The notes: generated by a model from the sequence alone, not told the origin. DNA of 49,720 nt from an uncultured Hyphomonadaceae bacterium (GCA_938011445.1 CALLUH010000008.1:1-49720); one strand, 5' to 3'. Positions 1 through 9,767 are shown, counted from the stretch's first letter. Made by a program: numbers and translations.

Positions 1-943
1 TCAGGCCGTGGCGCTCAAGAAGGCGCGGGACAGCTTTGACGGGGCCGATGCCCATTTCGTCAGGATCGACGGCGCCGACATTAAAGCCCGCAAAGCGGCC
101 AAGCGGGGACAGGCCGCGCTTTGACGCTTCGGCCGCCTCCATGACGACAACGGCAGCTGCACCATCGGAAAGCTGGGAGGCGTTTCCGGCGGTGACGTAT
201 TTGCCTTCCTTGATGACCATGCCGCCGCGATGGACGGGCTGGAGGCCTGCAAGCGCTTCGGCTGTGGTGCCCGGGCGATTACACTCGTCGCGGTCGACGG
301 TGACTTCTTGTTCAGTGGTCTCGCCTGTTTCCTTATTGGTCAGGACCATTGTGGTCTTCAGCGGTTCGATTTCCTCGGCCATATAGCCGTTTTTCTGGAA
401 CTCGGCAGTGCGGCGCTGGCTCTCTGCGGAGTATTCGTCCTGATATTCGCGGGAGATGCCATAGCGCTCGGCGACGACTTCCGCGGTTTCGATCATCGAC
501 ATCCAGACGGCGGGATAAATGCTCATCAGATGGTCTTCAGTGTAGCGGTGCAGGTTCATATGGCCTGAACGGGAGACCAGCGAGAGGCTTTCAACGCCGC
601 CGCCAATGGTGACGGGTGCGCCTTCCTGAATGACGGTGTGCGCCGCGTTTGCAATCGCTTGCAGGCCGGACGAGCAGAACCGATTGATGGTGGCACCGGA
701 GGTCGAGGTCGGGCAACCGGCCCAGAGCGCGGCATTGCGGGCGACATTGTGACCGGTTGCGCCTTCGGGCTGGGCGCAGCCGAGATAGACATCTTCAACG
801 GCTTCGGGTTCGACGCCAGCACGGGCCATGGCGGATTTGATCGCGTGGCCCGCCATGGTGATGCCATGTGTGTTGTTGAGCGAGCCGCGGCCCGTTTTGG
901 CAAGCCCTGTGCGGGCGGTGGATACGATAACGGCTTCACGCAT
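1..943 (-). CDS. acetyl-CoA acetyltransferase / thiolase family protein (3' end cut by window edge)
   Basis: Reverse-strand translation from cat at 941-943 gives MREAVIVSTARTGLAKTGRGSLNNTHG...GATINRFCSSGLQAIANAA...GNASQLSDGAAAVVVM, a thiolase with CSSG active-site region; RBS AGGAG upstream; open to window edge (so absent from the ORF track). Confidence 0.93.
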   Translation of the reverse strand, partial: MREAVIVSTARTGLAKTGRGSLNNTHGITMAGHAIKSAMARAGVEPEAVEDVYLGCAQPEGATGHNVARNAALWAGCPTSTSGATINRFCSSGLQAIANAAHTVIQEGAPVTIGGGVESLSLVSRSGHMNLHRYTEDHLMSIYPAVWMSMIETAEVVAERYGISREYQDEYSAESQRRTAEFQKNGYMAEEIEPLKTTMVLTNKETGETTEQEVTVDRDECNRPGTTAEALAGLQPVHRGGMVIKEGKYVTAGNASQLSDGAAAVVVMEAAEASKRGLSPLGRFAGFNVGAVDPDEMGIGPVKAVPRLLERHGL

Positions 944-1162
944 AGCGATTTTCTCCTGAAAGGGTTTTGTATTTGGCGCGACCGTACAGGCTGAACGCAG
1001 CGGGCGCTAGGGGGTGACGTGGACGTAAAGGGAAAGTTTTTGCCTTGGGATAACTGCGTGGATTTGTCGGAATGCGCTGGGCTGGATCAATTGATGAAGA
1101 TTTGAGACTTGTCTTGAAGGGTAAAGCTTGATACCACTAATGAACAGTGAGGGAATCATTCA

Positions 1163-1825
1163 ATGTTTGTAGGACACTATGCAGCGGCTTATGTAGCGAA
1201 AGCGGTTAAGCCAGCTTTGCCACTATGGCTCTTGTTTGTTGCGGTGCAATTGGTTGATTTTGGCTGGGCGGTCCTGGTCTTGCTCGACATAGAGAAAATG
1301 CGTGTGGTGCCGGGCTTTACGGAGGCGAGCCAGCTTGATCTGTATTACATGCCGTTTACGCATGGCATGGTCTCGGCGCTGATCTGGGCAGCCGCTTTCG
1401 GTGCGCTTTATGTTCTCGCTAGGCGGGGCGGTGGGCACCTTGGGAACGGGCTGGTTCTGGCGTTTGCGGTCTTTTCGCACTGGCTTGCCGATTTGATTGT
1501 CCATGTTCCTGATCTGCCGATCCTTCTGGATGAGCCAAAAGTCGGCTTCGGCCTTTGGAACAATTTTTGGGCGAGCCAAAGTCTGGAAGTGGGCCTCCTG
1601 ATTGGTGCAGTGCTGTGGTATTTGCACGCTTCGAGGCCGGTCAATCGTATCGGTAATGTCGCCCCGTGGATATTGCTGGCCGTTTTGCTCGCCGTGCAGG
1701 CAGCCTCCCATCTGCCGAGCGAGACCGTGCCGACCTCGGATATGTTTGCCGCGCAAGCATTGCTGGTGTTTTCCTTACTCGCCGGACTGGCCTTCTGGAC
1801 GGAGCGGCATAGGTCCGGGCGATAA
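1163..1825 (+). CDS. multi-pass membrane protein, possibly YdjM-like membrane metal-dependent hydrolase-type
   Basis: 220-aa hydrophobic ORF with conserved-looking His/Asp motifs (HYAAAY, FTHG, SHWLADLIVHVPD). Confidence 0.6.
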   Translation: MFVGHYAAAYVAKAVKPALPLWLLFVAVQLVDFGWAVLVLLDIEKMRVVPGFTEASQLDLYYMPFTHGMVSALIWAAAFGALYVLARRGGGHLGNGLVLAFAVFSHWLADLIVHVPDLPILLDEPKVGFGLWNNFWASQSLEVGLLIGAVLWYLHASRPVNRIGNVAPWILLAVLLAVQAASHLPSETVPTSDMFAAQALLVFSLLAGLAFWTERHRSGR

Positions 1826-1973
1826 GTCTGCTGGCGTCTGACATAGGCACGTTGCGTGAGACTTCTCGTAGTGGGGGTTTCTTACGCGTGCTGGTCTGCT
1901 TGTCCCTAGGGCATCTCGCGCGGGCGGATTTGGGGTGGTAAGCTGGCTTTTTTTGGAAGAAGAGGCCGCACCA

Positions 1974-2825
1974 ATGCTCAAGGAAAAATATGAATGTTTT
2001 GACGTGTCGATCGAGAATAAGATCGCGCACATCTCCCTCTCGCGCGGGGACGCGCTGAACACGATGACCAAAGCGTTCTGGAATGAATTGCCGGAGATTG
2101 TCCGCGCGATTGACAATGGCGCATTGGCGCGGGTGATGGTCGTCTCGTCTACCGGTAAGCATTTCTCCGCTGGCATGGATTTGTCTGTGTTTGCGAGCGA
2201 GGGGGCAGTGACATCTGCCGCCCGGGACCGTTATGTCGCAGCAGAGCAGTTCCGCTCGAACATCCGGCAGATACAAAGCTCGTTCAATGTGCTCGAAGAG
2301 GCGCGGGTTCCGGTCTTGTTCGCGCTTCAGGGCGGGGTCATTGGCGGGGCGATGGATATGGTCTCGGCGGGGGACATTCGGTATTGTACGGCGGACGCAT
2401 TCTTTTGCATTCAGGAGATCAATATTGCGATGACCGCCGATGTCGGCACGTTTCCGAGGCTGCAACGCTATGTCTCCGAGGGCTGGGTGAAGGAAATGGC
2501 GTATGGCGGGCGCCGGCTCAAAGCGGACAAAGCCAAAGAGATCGGGCTTGTGAATGAAGTGTTCGAGACGCAAGAAGCGATGATGGAATATGTGTTGGGG
2601 CTCGCCGCTGATATTGCGAAGAAGAACCCGGTTGCGGTGACGGGCTCTAAAGTTCTGATCAATTATGGCCGTGACCACTCAACCGCCGACACGCTTGATT
2701 ATATCGGCGTATGGAATGCCGCTATGTTGCCGCCTTCGCATATGCAGGAAGCCTTTATGGCGCAGGCGGAAAAGCGAGATCCGGAGTTTCCGGATTTGCT
2801 GCCATTGCGTGAGACGCCAATGTAG
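1974..2825 (+). CDS. enoyl-CoA hydratase/isomerase (crotonase) family protein
   Basis: HFSAGMDLSVF and ALQGGVIGGAMDMVSAGDIRYCTADAFFCIQEINIAMTADVGTFPRL crotonase motifs. Confidence 0.9.
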   Translation: MLKEKYECFDVSIENKIAHISLSRGDALNTMTKAFWNELPEIVRAIDNGALARVMVVSSTGKHFSAGMDLSVFASEGAVTSAARDRYVAAEQFRSNIRQIQSSFNVLEEARVPVLFALQGGVIGGAMDMVSAGDIRYCTADAFFCIQEINIAMTADVGTFPRLQRYVSEGWVKEMAYGGRRLKADKAKEIGLVNEVFETQEAMMEYVLGLAADIAKKNPVAVTGSKVLINYGRDHSTADTLDYIGVWNAAMLPPSHMQEAFMAQAEKRDPEFPDLLPLRETPM

Positions 2826-2853
2826 ATGTGCGGTCCGAAAATGCGTCTAATTA

Positions 2854-2890
2854 AAAAGGGCTGGCCAGCAAATCGCTGGTCAGCCCTTTT
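2854..2890. terminator. strong bidirectional rho-independent-type hairpin
   Basis: AAAAGGGCTGGCCAGC-AAATC-GCTGGTCAGCCCTTTT, 16-bp stem with one G-U wobble, downstream of the crotonase gene. Confidence 0.85.
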
Positions 2891-3155
2891 AGGTTTCTGA
2901 TGCCACAAGCCTGAACCTCTCTGAGGGGGAAGGGACCGAGGTTCGGCGATCTCCAAGGGTTCGGGGAGGGGGAGGGGATGAACCGACTGGGGAGTGAGTA
3001 TCAGAAGCCTTTTTGTTGATCGTCTATGAAGTGTATGTGCCCCAGGACGGGCTCACTTGCCAATCACGCGTGATCACGAAAAAGGGAGAGTTTTGGGACA
3101 TTTCTCCTACCGCTCCCAGAACACATTCAAGGCGCGGTATCTCTTCTAAAAACAA

Positions 3156-3183
3156 GGGGGTCCAAACATCAGTCTGGACCCCC
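3156..3183 (-). terminator. rho-independent-type terminator after the DUF2780-like gene
   Basis: GGGGGTCCA-N10-TGGACCCCC stem with T-tract on the minus strand (TTGTTTTT) just past the stop at 3210. Confidence 0.75.
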
Positions 3184-3209
3184 TCTTTTCGGTACCGAAA
3201 GGCTTTTGT

Positions 3210-3638
3210 TTATGCTGCAATCGAATCCCTGACGTCAGCATCAGCATCAAGATTGGTGCCGATTAGATCGCCAAGATGCCCGAAGCCTTCGAGGCCATTA
3301 TGCTCGGCAATATATTCGGAGATAATGGGCAGGAGCCGGCTGATGGTTTGGTGTCCGAGGTCAAGCTCATGGAGCGAGCGGATCATTTGGGACGCAACAT
3401 AGCGGCGACCACCCGGGGTGCGCTCGATCAGGCGTGCGATTTCGCCTGTCGCGGTGCCCATTTCGCTGCCGGTTTTTGCTGCGAGCGTTCTTGCGCCGGG
3501 CAGCTCCTTGAACATCGCAGAGGCAAACGGTGACGCCTGACGCTCTGCAGCGTTCAGAATGATCCCAATGACAGCGCGGGCAGTGCTCTGCGTTAAACCG
3601 GTTTCGGTTCCTACATGTTTAATCAAATCGTTGAGCAT
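3210..3638 (-). CDS. DUF2780 (VcgC/VcgE)-like small protein
   Basis: MLNDLIKHVGTETGLTQSTARAVIGIILNAAERQASP...; the upstream in-frame M (3665) is less likely. Confidence 0.55.
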   Translation of the reverse strand: MLNDLIKHVGTETGLTQSTARAVIGIILNAAERQASPFASAMFKELPGARTLAAKTGSEMGTATGEIARLIERTPGGRRYVASQMIRSLHELDLGHQTISRLLPIISEYIAEHNGLEGFGHLGDLIGTNLDADADVRDSIAA

Positions 3639-3874
3639 AAAATGTGAACTCCATTCGGTACGCAAATCACTATGGCCCGCGCTGTTGGGGTGATATTGGC
3701 GTCTAAGGATTTAGAAGATGTTACCGGAATAACGGTTTCTGTTCATGAATGGCAGAAATTGCGTTAACGAGCGTAAACTCGGGGTTACCAGAAAGCATTG
3801 ATCTGTTAACTTTCAAGGACAGATTTTTTAGGACAATCATGAAAATTATCATAAAACCAAGAAGATAGATTTAT

Positions 3875-4870
3875 ATGCTGCGTATTGGATGTTTGGGAGC
3901 GGCGAAAATTACGCCGAAAGCCATGATTGCGCCAGCGCGCGGTCGGGCCGATGTGGACGTCGTGGCACTGGCGGCGCGAGACGCCGGGCGCGCATTAGCA
4001 TTTGCGCAAGAGCACCGTATACAGATCATAGAAGAAAGCTATGAGGCCTTAATCGAGCGGGACGATATTGATGCGGTATATAACGCTTTGCCGCCAAGCA
4101 GGCATGCAGAGCTAACCATCAAGGCGCTTGAAGCGGGCAAGCATGTTCTGTGCGAGAAACCGCTGGCGATGAACGCCGTCGAGGCGCGCCAAATGGCCGA
4201 GGCGGCGCAGTTAAGCGATGCGGTATTGCTGGAGGCGTTTCATTACCGCTTTCATCCGGCATTTGACACCCTGCTTGAGTTTGTCCGTAGCGGCGAGCTG
4301 GGAGAGCTGAAAGGGTTCAAGGCTGTATTCAATGTCGAGATTCCCGAGCGGCCGGGCGAGATCAGGCATACGCTCAATGTGGGCGGCGGCGCGCTGATGG
4401 ATCTGGGGTGCTATCCGGTTCACTGGGCTCGGACTGTTCTTGGCAGTGAAGGGCAGGTTGTTTCGGCTGTCGCGCGCGGAGGGCTTGGGGGGATTGATCT
4501 CGAGATGGCTGCGCGGATCGAGTTTGAAGGTGGCGTCGTGGCCGAGCTCAAGACGAGCATGGCAATGGGCGTTGAGCGGGGGGCGTCTTTGGAAGTGTCC
4601 GGAGATAAGGGGCGGCTGATGATGAACAATCCGATTGCGCCGCATATGGGCTACCGGATCGAGCACTGGCCAGAGGGTGCGGTCGCGGCGACGATAATTG
4701 CTCAGGCTCCCGCTGGCGGGTTGACGACATATGATTATCAGCTCGCCCATTTTGTGGATTTGGCTGCGGGTCAGGCAGATACCATATTGTCGCCAGAAGA
4801 TGGCGTGGCAAACATGGCGCTGATTGACGGTATATATCATGCTGCGGGGATGTCTCCTCGCGGGATGTAA
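3875..4870 (+). CDS. Gfo/Idh/MocA family oxidoreductase
   Basis: N-terminal Rossmann GCLGAAKI, AGKHVLCEKPLAMNAVEARQM, typical GFO_IDH_MocA fold motifs. Confidence 0.92.
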   Translation: MLRIGCLGAAKITPKAMIAPARGRADVDVVALAARDAGRALAFAQEHRIQIIEESYEALIERDDIDAVYNALPPSRHAELTIKALEAGKHVLCEKPLAMNAVEARQMAEAAQLSDAVLLEAFHYRFHPAFDTLLEFVRSGELGELKGFKAVFNVEIPERPGEIRHTLNVGGGALMDLGCYPVHWARTVLGSEGQVVSAVARGGLGGIDLEMAARIEFEGGVVAELKTSMAMGVERGASLEVSGDKGRLMMNNPIAPHMGYRIEHWPEGAVAATIIAQAPAGGLTTYDYQLAHFVDLAAGQADTILSPEDGVANMALIDGIYHAAGMSPRGM

Positions 4871-4933
4871 GTGCGTCCAGATCTATCCGCGACAATTCTA
4901 ACATATAAATGTTGACTCATTGTGATATTTGTG

Positions 4934-4952
4934 TACTTTGAAATTCAAAGTA
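4934..4952. promoter_or_regulatory. 19-bp perfect palindrome TACTTTGAA-A-TTCAAAGTA, candidate operator
   Basis: 9-bp inverted arms about a single central A, 15 nt upstream of the ATG at 4968; the downstream operon encodes a winged-helix regulator. Confidence 0.7.
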
Positions 4953-4967
4953 ATAGGAGATCTATAA

Positions 4968-5588
4968 ATGACGCAGACACCGCTTGCTGATGATATTGCC
5001 TTTGTCCGGCAGATTGCAGAAGAAGGGCAGACGACCCCGAGCCTTTCGGGGCGGTTTAGAATTATGTGGGGCGGGCTTGTTGCAGCTGCCTTGATCTCTC
5101 ATTGGCTGGCCATGAGAGATATGTTCTTCGTGTCCATCGAATATATTGGAGTGGTCTGGCTGGGCGTTGGTGTTTTGGGCGGAATTTTCTCGGCACTGCT
5201 TGGCCGGAGTCTGCGCGATAAGCCTGGCGGGTCTTCGGCGGGCAATCAGGCCCAGCAGGCTGCATGGCCGATCACCGGCGCAGGACTGTTCCTCTATGCG
5301 ATTGCAACAGCCTATGCCGTGGCTGTGCGCGGGCAGCCGGTTATCCTGTTTGATACGATTATGCCGGTTGCATTTTTCGGGTATGCGGTGAATGAGGCTA
5401 TGGCAGCGCGCTTGTTCCGGCGGCGTCAGAGCCATGTCATATGTCTGGTCGCGCTGCTGTTTTCAGCGATGTCACTGGTCTTGATCGGGACGGTCGAAGT
5501 GTATCTGGTTGCAGCGTTCGGGGTGGCCATTACCCAGCTTGTCCCCGGGGTCTTGGCAGTTCGCAATGAACCCAGCACGATTGTATAG
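4968..5588 (+). CDS. hypothetical multi-pass membrane protein
   Basis: 206-aa hydrophobic ORF in operon with winged-helix regulator. Confidence 0.75.
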   Translation: MTQTPLADDIAFVRQIAEEGQTTPSLSGRFRIMWGGLVAAALISHWLAMRDMFFVSIEYIGVVWLGVGVLGGIFSALLGRSLRDKPGGSSAGNQAQQAAWPITGAGLFLYAIATAYAVAVRGQPVILFDTIMPVAFFGYAVNEAMAARLFRRRQSHVICLVALLFSAMSLVLIGTVEVYLVAAFGVAITQLVPGVLAVRNEPSTIV

Positions 5589-5591
5589 ACC

Positions 5592-5903
5592 ATGAGTGGT
5601 GACAATCCTTTCGATCATTCGGATATTGATGACATTATTCATGGTCGCTTGCGGCTCGGCGTGATGGCCTATCTGTCAGCGGTCAGTCCGGCCATTTTCG
5701 GAGAGCTGCGAGACAAGGTGGGCGCAAGCGATGGCAATCTTTCAACCCATTTGCGCAAGCTTGATGATGCTGGTTATGTCCATCTGGAAAAGCGCTTTGT
5801 GGATCGCAGGCCACAAACACGGGTGCATCTGACCAAAGCGGGGCGCGCGGCATGGTTGCGCTATCTTGACCGGATACAAGCTTTACTCAAAGCTGCCGAA
5901 TAG
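5592..5903 (+). CDS. winged-helix DNA-binding transcriptional regulator (MarR/HTH_34-like)
   Basis: MAYLSAVSPAIFGELRDKVGASDGNLSTHLRKLDDAGYVHLEKRFVDRRPQTRVHLTKAGRAAW wHTH signature; starts 3 nt after the upstream stop. Confidence 0.88.
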   Translation: MSGDNPFDHSDIDDIIHGRLRLGVMAYLSAVSPAIFGELRDKVGASDGNLSTHLRKLDDAGYVHLEKRFVDRRPQTRVHLTKAGRAAWLRYLDRIQALLKAAE

Positions 5904-5928
5904 GTCCTTTAGACCCAAAGGCGCGACG

Positions 5929-6705
5929 TCATGCCCGCTTATATCTCCACGCACCATATGGGTGTGGATTGAGCAGGTGGATTTTCAACTGATCTGCAAG
6001 CCCGTACTCTATGCGCTCGAGATCAGGCCTGGCATCCAAGAGGTGCGAGCAAATGCTGTGATGATAGATCAACACCATTTCTCGCGGATTATCCCGTAAA
6101 TCATTCAACAAATTTTTCAGCCATCTGTCGAACATAGGGCGGTCGAACGGATTACAAGCCAGAACAACCAGATCCGTATCGGGATATTTCATGCTTGTCG
6201 CATCTGCGGTTCTGTTTTCCCAGACGACATCCTTCATATGGTTCAATGCAATTTCGCAATTGTCCCGACCGGTTTGGGCAAGCGATGGGACATATTCAAT
6301 GCCGAGAATATTCTTATAGCCATGCTCCGCAGCAAGCACGAGCGGTCGGGCTTTGCCCGCGCCAATGTCAACAAAGGTGCAGGTCTGCTTGGAGATGTTT
6401 TCGGCAGGCCGGTGCATCGCGCCGAACAGAGTGACCGGCAGCGCGCCATAAAGTTCGTCTATCAGGAATTCAGAGAAATCGACGGGTTCGTCTTTCAAAT
6501 CGGAGATGAACACGAGGTCGCATGTCTCGATTCCCTGTTTCTTATCATAATGCTTATCGAGAAAATGGTTCAGTTTCATCATGACGCGGATGTAATTTTT
6601 CCGCAGCAGACCTATGGGTTTTCTAGCCGGGTTTTCCAGCGCCTGTAGTTTATCCTTTGAGGGATCTCCAACGAATTTTCCATCCACAAATTGTCCCATC
6701 AGCAC
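5929..6705 (-). CDS. class I SAM-dependent methyltransferase
   Basis: TFVDIGAGKARPLVLAAEHGYKNILGIEYVPSL (SAM-binding motif I) and DLVVLACNPF. Confidence 0.75.
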   Translation of the reverse strand: MLMGQFVDGKFVGDPSKDKLQALENPARKPIGLLRKNYIRVMMKLNHFLDKHYDKKQGIETCDLVFISDLKDEPVDFSEFLIDELYGALPVTLFGAMHRPAENISKQTCTFVDIGAGKARPLVLAAEHGYKNILGIEYVPSLAQTGRDNCEIALNHMKDVVWENRTADATSMKYPDTDLVVLACNPFDRPMFDRWLKNLLNDLRDNPREMVLIYHHSICSHLLDARPDLERIEYGLADQLKIHLLNPHPYGAWRYKRA

Positions 6706-6785
6706 TCTCCATTCTCTTGCGTAATCGTCCGCACTTTTGCCCAGCTTCCCTTTTTACAGGGCCAGTTCCTTTGGGTCACCACAAA

Positions 6786-8234
6786 TTACTTCATCCGTAT
6801 CCGGCGATACATATCGCTTGCCACATCGCGGCAATTCCCTGAATTGATGAGTAAACTTACAGCCCCGTATGCCGTAATCCCCGCAGCCGTTTTGAGAAGG
6901 AGTCTTGGCAGGTCTGGCCAGCCTTCAACAAATGACAATTGCGTGATGAAGACCGCCATGACCAAACAGCAAAAACTTATCTCGCAGAAAGCTCTGACCG
7001 GTAGCGGAAGGGGATAGCACTGCCGGCCAATCAGATATGCACAAACCAATCCGATAGCATAGGCAATGCAGGTGGACGCGACCGCCCCGGTCAATCCGAA
7101 CTCCGGGATAAGAAAAATGTTCAGTAAGAGGTTTGTCACAACAGGGACGATAAGAGCCCAGACATAAGCTCCCGTTCGCTCCGACAGAATGAACGCCTTG
7201 TGGACATAATAGGTCAACAGTCCGTGTGCAGCACCGGCAAAGGCGATATAGGGGATGATCTTGATAGCCCCCTCCCTTACGGATTCGCCAAACACGATAC
7301 CGGCGGGTTCCGCGACCAGAGCAAGCCCTGTGGCCATGGGCAAAGCGATCCACAGCAAGCCTGTTCCGAAAGTCTCTAACAGGCGAGAAACGTCGTCCGG
7401 ATTATCGTTTTCGGCCGCTTTAACAACCAGCGGGGTGAGCGCCATATTGAGCCAGACGAACATCACATCCATAGACCTGTTGGCGAGATTATATCCTGCA
7501 TTATAGACGCCAGCAGCATCCCATCCGAGGAAGTAGGCCACAAGATACATATCAGATGAGGTCAGAACATAGGTCAGAACAAGCGAAAGACTGATCGGAA
7601 CGCCATAGCGCGCTGCCTGGCTGATATAGGCGCGGTCATATGTCCCGCCTTTTGCGAGTTTCAACATAAACGGTATTTCGAAAAACATGCTGACGGACAG
7701 GGCGATCAGGATGCCGATAAAGGGTGCGGTTTCTCTTAAGGGTGTCAGCAGGATCAGCACGATACCGATCATAAATCCGCCGGCGGTAATTGATGTATAG
7801 ACCATGCTGAAGCGCTTGCTGCGCTCTGCGGCCATGTGCGACTCCTGAAAAAGACAGGACAGGTTGCGCAAACTCAACGCACCCAGTGCGAACAGAAACA
7901 CGGTTTTGGTTCTGGCTTCCAGAGGTAGACAATAGACAATGAGCAGGACGCTGACGACCATGACAAGGCCATAGATGAAGCAGAAGGAGAGCAGAGATTT
8001 GACAAAATCATCCAGCCTGTTCTGGCGGTCTGCTCTTGCCCAGAACCGGGCCATGGCAGCCTCGATCCAGCTAAAGACGGCCAAGTGGACAAACTCGACG
8101 CTAATAACAGCAAGCGCGTAAAGCCCGAACTCTGCGCTCGTCAGCAGTCGGGTCAAAATCGTTATGGTTCCGAAACTGATCAGTGCAGTTGCGAGATTGA
8201 CCGGCAGATATGAGAGTATTGAGTTCGCAGACAC
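6786..8234 (-). CDS. hfsF: polysaccharide flippase (Wzx/MATE-like; candidate HfsF)
   Basis: 482 aa, about 12-14 hydrophobic segments, Wzx-type N-terminus LVNLATALISFGTITILTRLLTSAEFGLYAL; the holdfast assignment is contextual. Confidence 0.7.
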   Translation of the reverse strand: MSANSILSYLPVNLATALISFGTITILTRLLTSAEFGLYALAVISVEFVHLAVFSWIEAAMARFWARADRQNRLDDFVKSLLSFCFIYGLVMVVSVLLIVYCLPLEARTKTVFLFALGALSLRNLSCLFQESHMAAERSKRFSMVYTSITAGGFMIGIVLILLTPLRETAPFIGILIALSVSMFFEIPFMLKLAKGGTYDRAYISQAARYGVPISLSLVLTYVLTSSDMYLVAYFLGWDAAGVYNAGYNLANRSMDVMFVWLNMALTPLVVKAAENDNPDDVSRLLETFGTGLLWIALPMATGLALVAEPAGIVFGESVREGAIKIIPYIAFAGAAHGLLTYYVHKAFILSERTGAYVWALIVPVVTNLLLNIFLIPEFGLTGAVASTCIAYAIGLVCAYLIGRQCYPLPLPVRAFCEISFCCLVMAVFITQLSFVEGWPDLPRLLLKTAAGITAYGAVSLLINSGNCRDVASDMYRRIRMK

Positions 8235-8317
8235 GCGGATAAACTCTTTTTCGATATTAGGGCTCGAGCGCCCGCATCGAGTGCTTAGCCAGTTCGGCGT
8301 TGGGATAAAAGCTCAGC

Positions 8318-9592
8318 CTAGCGTTTATTCGGCCCCATAAAGCCGAACAAATGGCCGGCGACTTTGCGCATCTGGATTTCTTCGGCGCCTTCGGTGATGC
8401 GGTAGCGGCGGTGGTGGCGATAGATGTGCTCGAACGGTTTATGGCGCGAATAGCCCAAGCCGCCATGGGTCTGCATGGCTTGGTCAGCGGCGTTACAGCA
8501 GAGCCGGTTTGCGCGGTAATTGCACATCGACACTTTGTCCGACAGATGAATGGCGACATCGGGCTTGGCCATCTGGTCCATTTCCCAAGCGGTCTTGAAG
8601 ATCAAGAGGCGCAGCATCTCGGCTTCGGAGGCCAGTTCGACCAGCGGGAACTGGATGGCCTGATTGATCGCAAGCGGTTTGCCGAAGGGTTTGCGGGCGC
8701 GGGCATATTCGACACTTTCGTCAATGCAATAAAGCGCCGCGCCTGTGGAGCTGGCCGCTTGGCGGATGCGGTTTTCATGGACGAAATGCTGGGCAAGGGC
8801 GAGGCCACCATCAAGCGGGCCGAACAGGGCGCTCTCTGGCACCCAGATGTCCTTGAGCGTCAGGCGCGGATGGTCTGTGGGCATGTTGAACGTCCACATA
8901 TATTCTTCGATGATGATGCCGGGGTCATCGGCCGGGATGATCAGGCAGGTGATGCCTTCGGCGTCGCCATCATTGCCGGAGGTGCGCACAAAGCACATCA
9001 TATGCGTGGCTGTGTGCATGCCGGTAATCCACATTTTTTCACCATTGATGAGCCAGCCGTCTATGCCGTCGCGCGTTTCGGGTACGGCGCGGGTGCCCAT
9101 ATGGGTGGCATCCGAGCCGTGCGCCGCTTCTGTCAGGCCAAACATAGCGCGAAAGCGGCCTTCAAGCGCATCTGTGGCGAGGTGTTTCTGGTCGTCTCGG
9201 GCAAAGTCGCGCAGCATCAGGATTTGCGGGAAATTGGCGACGATAGAATGCTCGTTCTGGAGGTCATTGTGCAGGCCAAGCCCCTTACGGGCGAGATGTT
9301 CGCGGATAACGGCCATGGCAAGGTTTGAGCCATTTTTGCCGCCATATTCTATCGGCAGGCCAAAGCGGAAATGGCCCGCCTTGTCGGCGCGGCGTTTGGC
9401 TTCGTGGAGCAGTTCTTCCCATTCGGGGCGGGGTAAGCCCTGATTTTCGAAGTCGGTGCGGGCATATTCGCGGCGATGGTCGAAGAAGCGGATATTATCG
9501 TCTTCTTGTTCGAGCGGCTTTATTTCTGCCTCGATGAAGGCGTCCAGTTCGGACAGATAGGCAATAAGGTCGGCGGGCAGGCTGAAGTCCAT
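8318..9592 (-). CDS. acyl-CoA dehydrogenase family protein
   Basis: GLTEAAHGSDATHMGTRAV, GEKMWITGMHTATHMMCFVRTSG, MQTHGGLGYSRHKPFEHIYRHHRRYRITEGAEEIQMRKVAGHLFG. Confidence 0.93.
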   Translation of the reverse strand: MDFSLPADLIAYLSELDAFIEAEIKPLEQEDDNIRFFDHRREYARTDFENQGLPRPEWEELLHEAKRRADKAGHFRFGLPIEYGGKNGSNLAMAVIREHLARKGLGLHNDLQNEHSIVANFPQILMLRDFARDDQKHLATDALEGRFRAMFGLTEAAHGSDATHMGTRAVPETRDGIDGWLINGEKMWITGMHTATHMMCFVRTSGNDGDAEGITCLIIPADDPGIIIEEYMWTFNMPTDHPRLTLKDIWVPESALFGPLDGGLALAQHFVHENRIRQAASSTGAALYCIDESVEYARARKPFGKPLAINQAIQFPLVELASEAEMLRLLIFKTAWEMDQMAKPDVAIHLSDKVSMCNYRANRLCCNAADQAMQTHGGLGYSRHKPFEHIYRHHRRYRITEGAEEIQMRKVAGHLFGFMGPNKR

Positions 9593-9767
9593 TTGGTTTG
9601 CATCCTCTTCGTCATATACACCGAGTTTAGGACACAGATATGGCTTTGGCGAGAGGCAGAGGGCCACGTAGATTCAATCACTTTGCCGCATCCCGTAGCG
9701 TCAATTTCACGCGTGTTGCAAAATTAAAAAATGAACACTTGAAAAATTATTTAGTAATTACTACATC

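Noticed and set aside
36-568. Plus-strand ORFs 36-386 and 230-568
   Set aside because: Antisense to the thiolase gene, which has clear motif support on the minus strand.
3720-3874. GTTAACG-AG-CGTAAAC and other TTAAC half-sites upstream of the Gfo/Idh/MocA gene as CtrA boxes
   Set aside because: Spacing does not match TTAA-N7-TTAA; only half sites, common by chance in AT-rich intergenic DNA.
8351-9443. Long plus-strand ORFs opposite acyl-CoA dehydrogenase
   Set aside because: Antisense frames of a GC-rich coding gene; no recognisable protein motifs.
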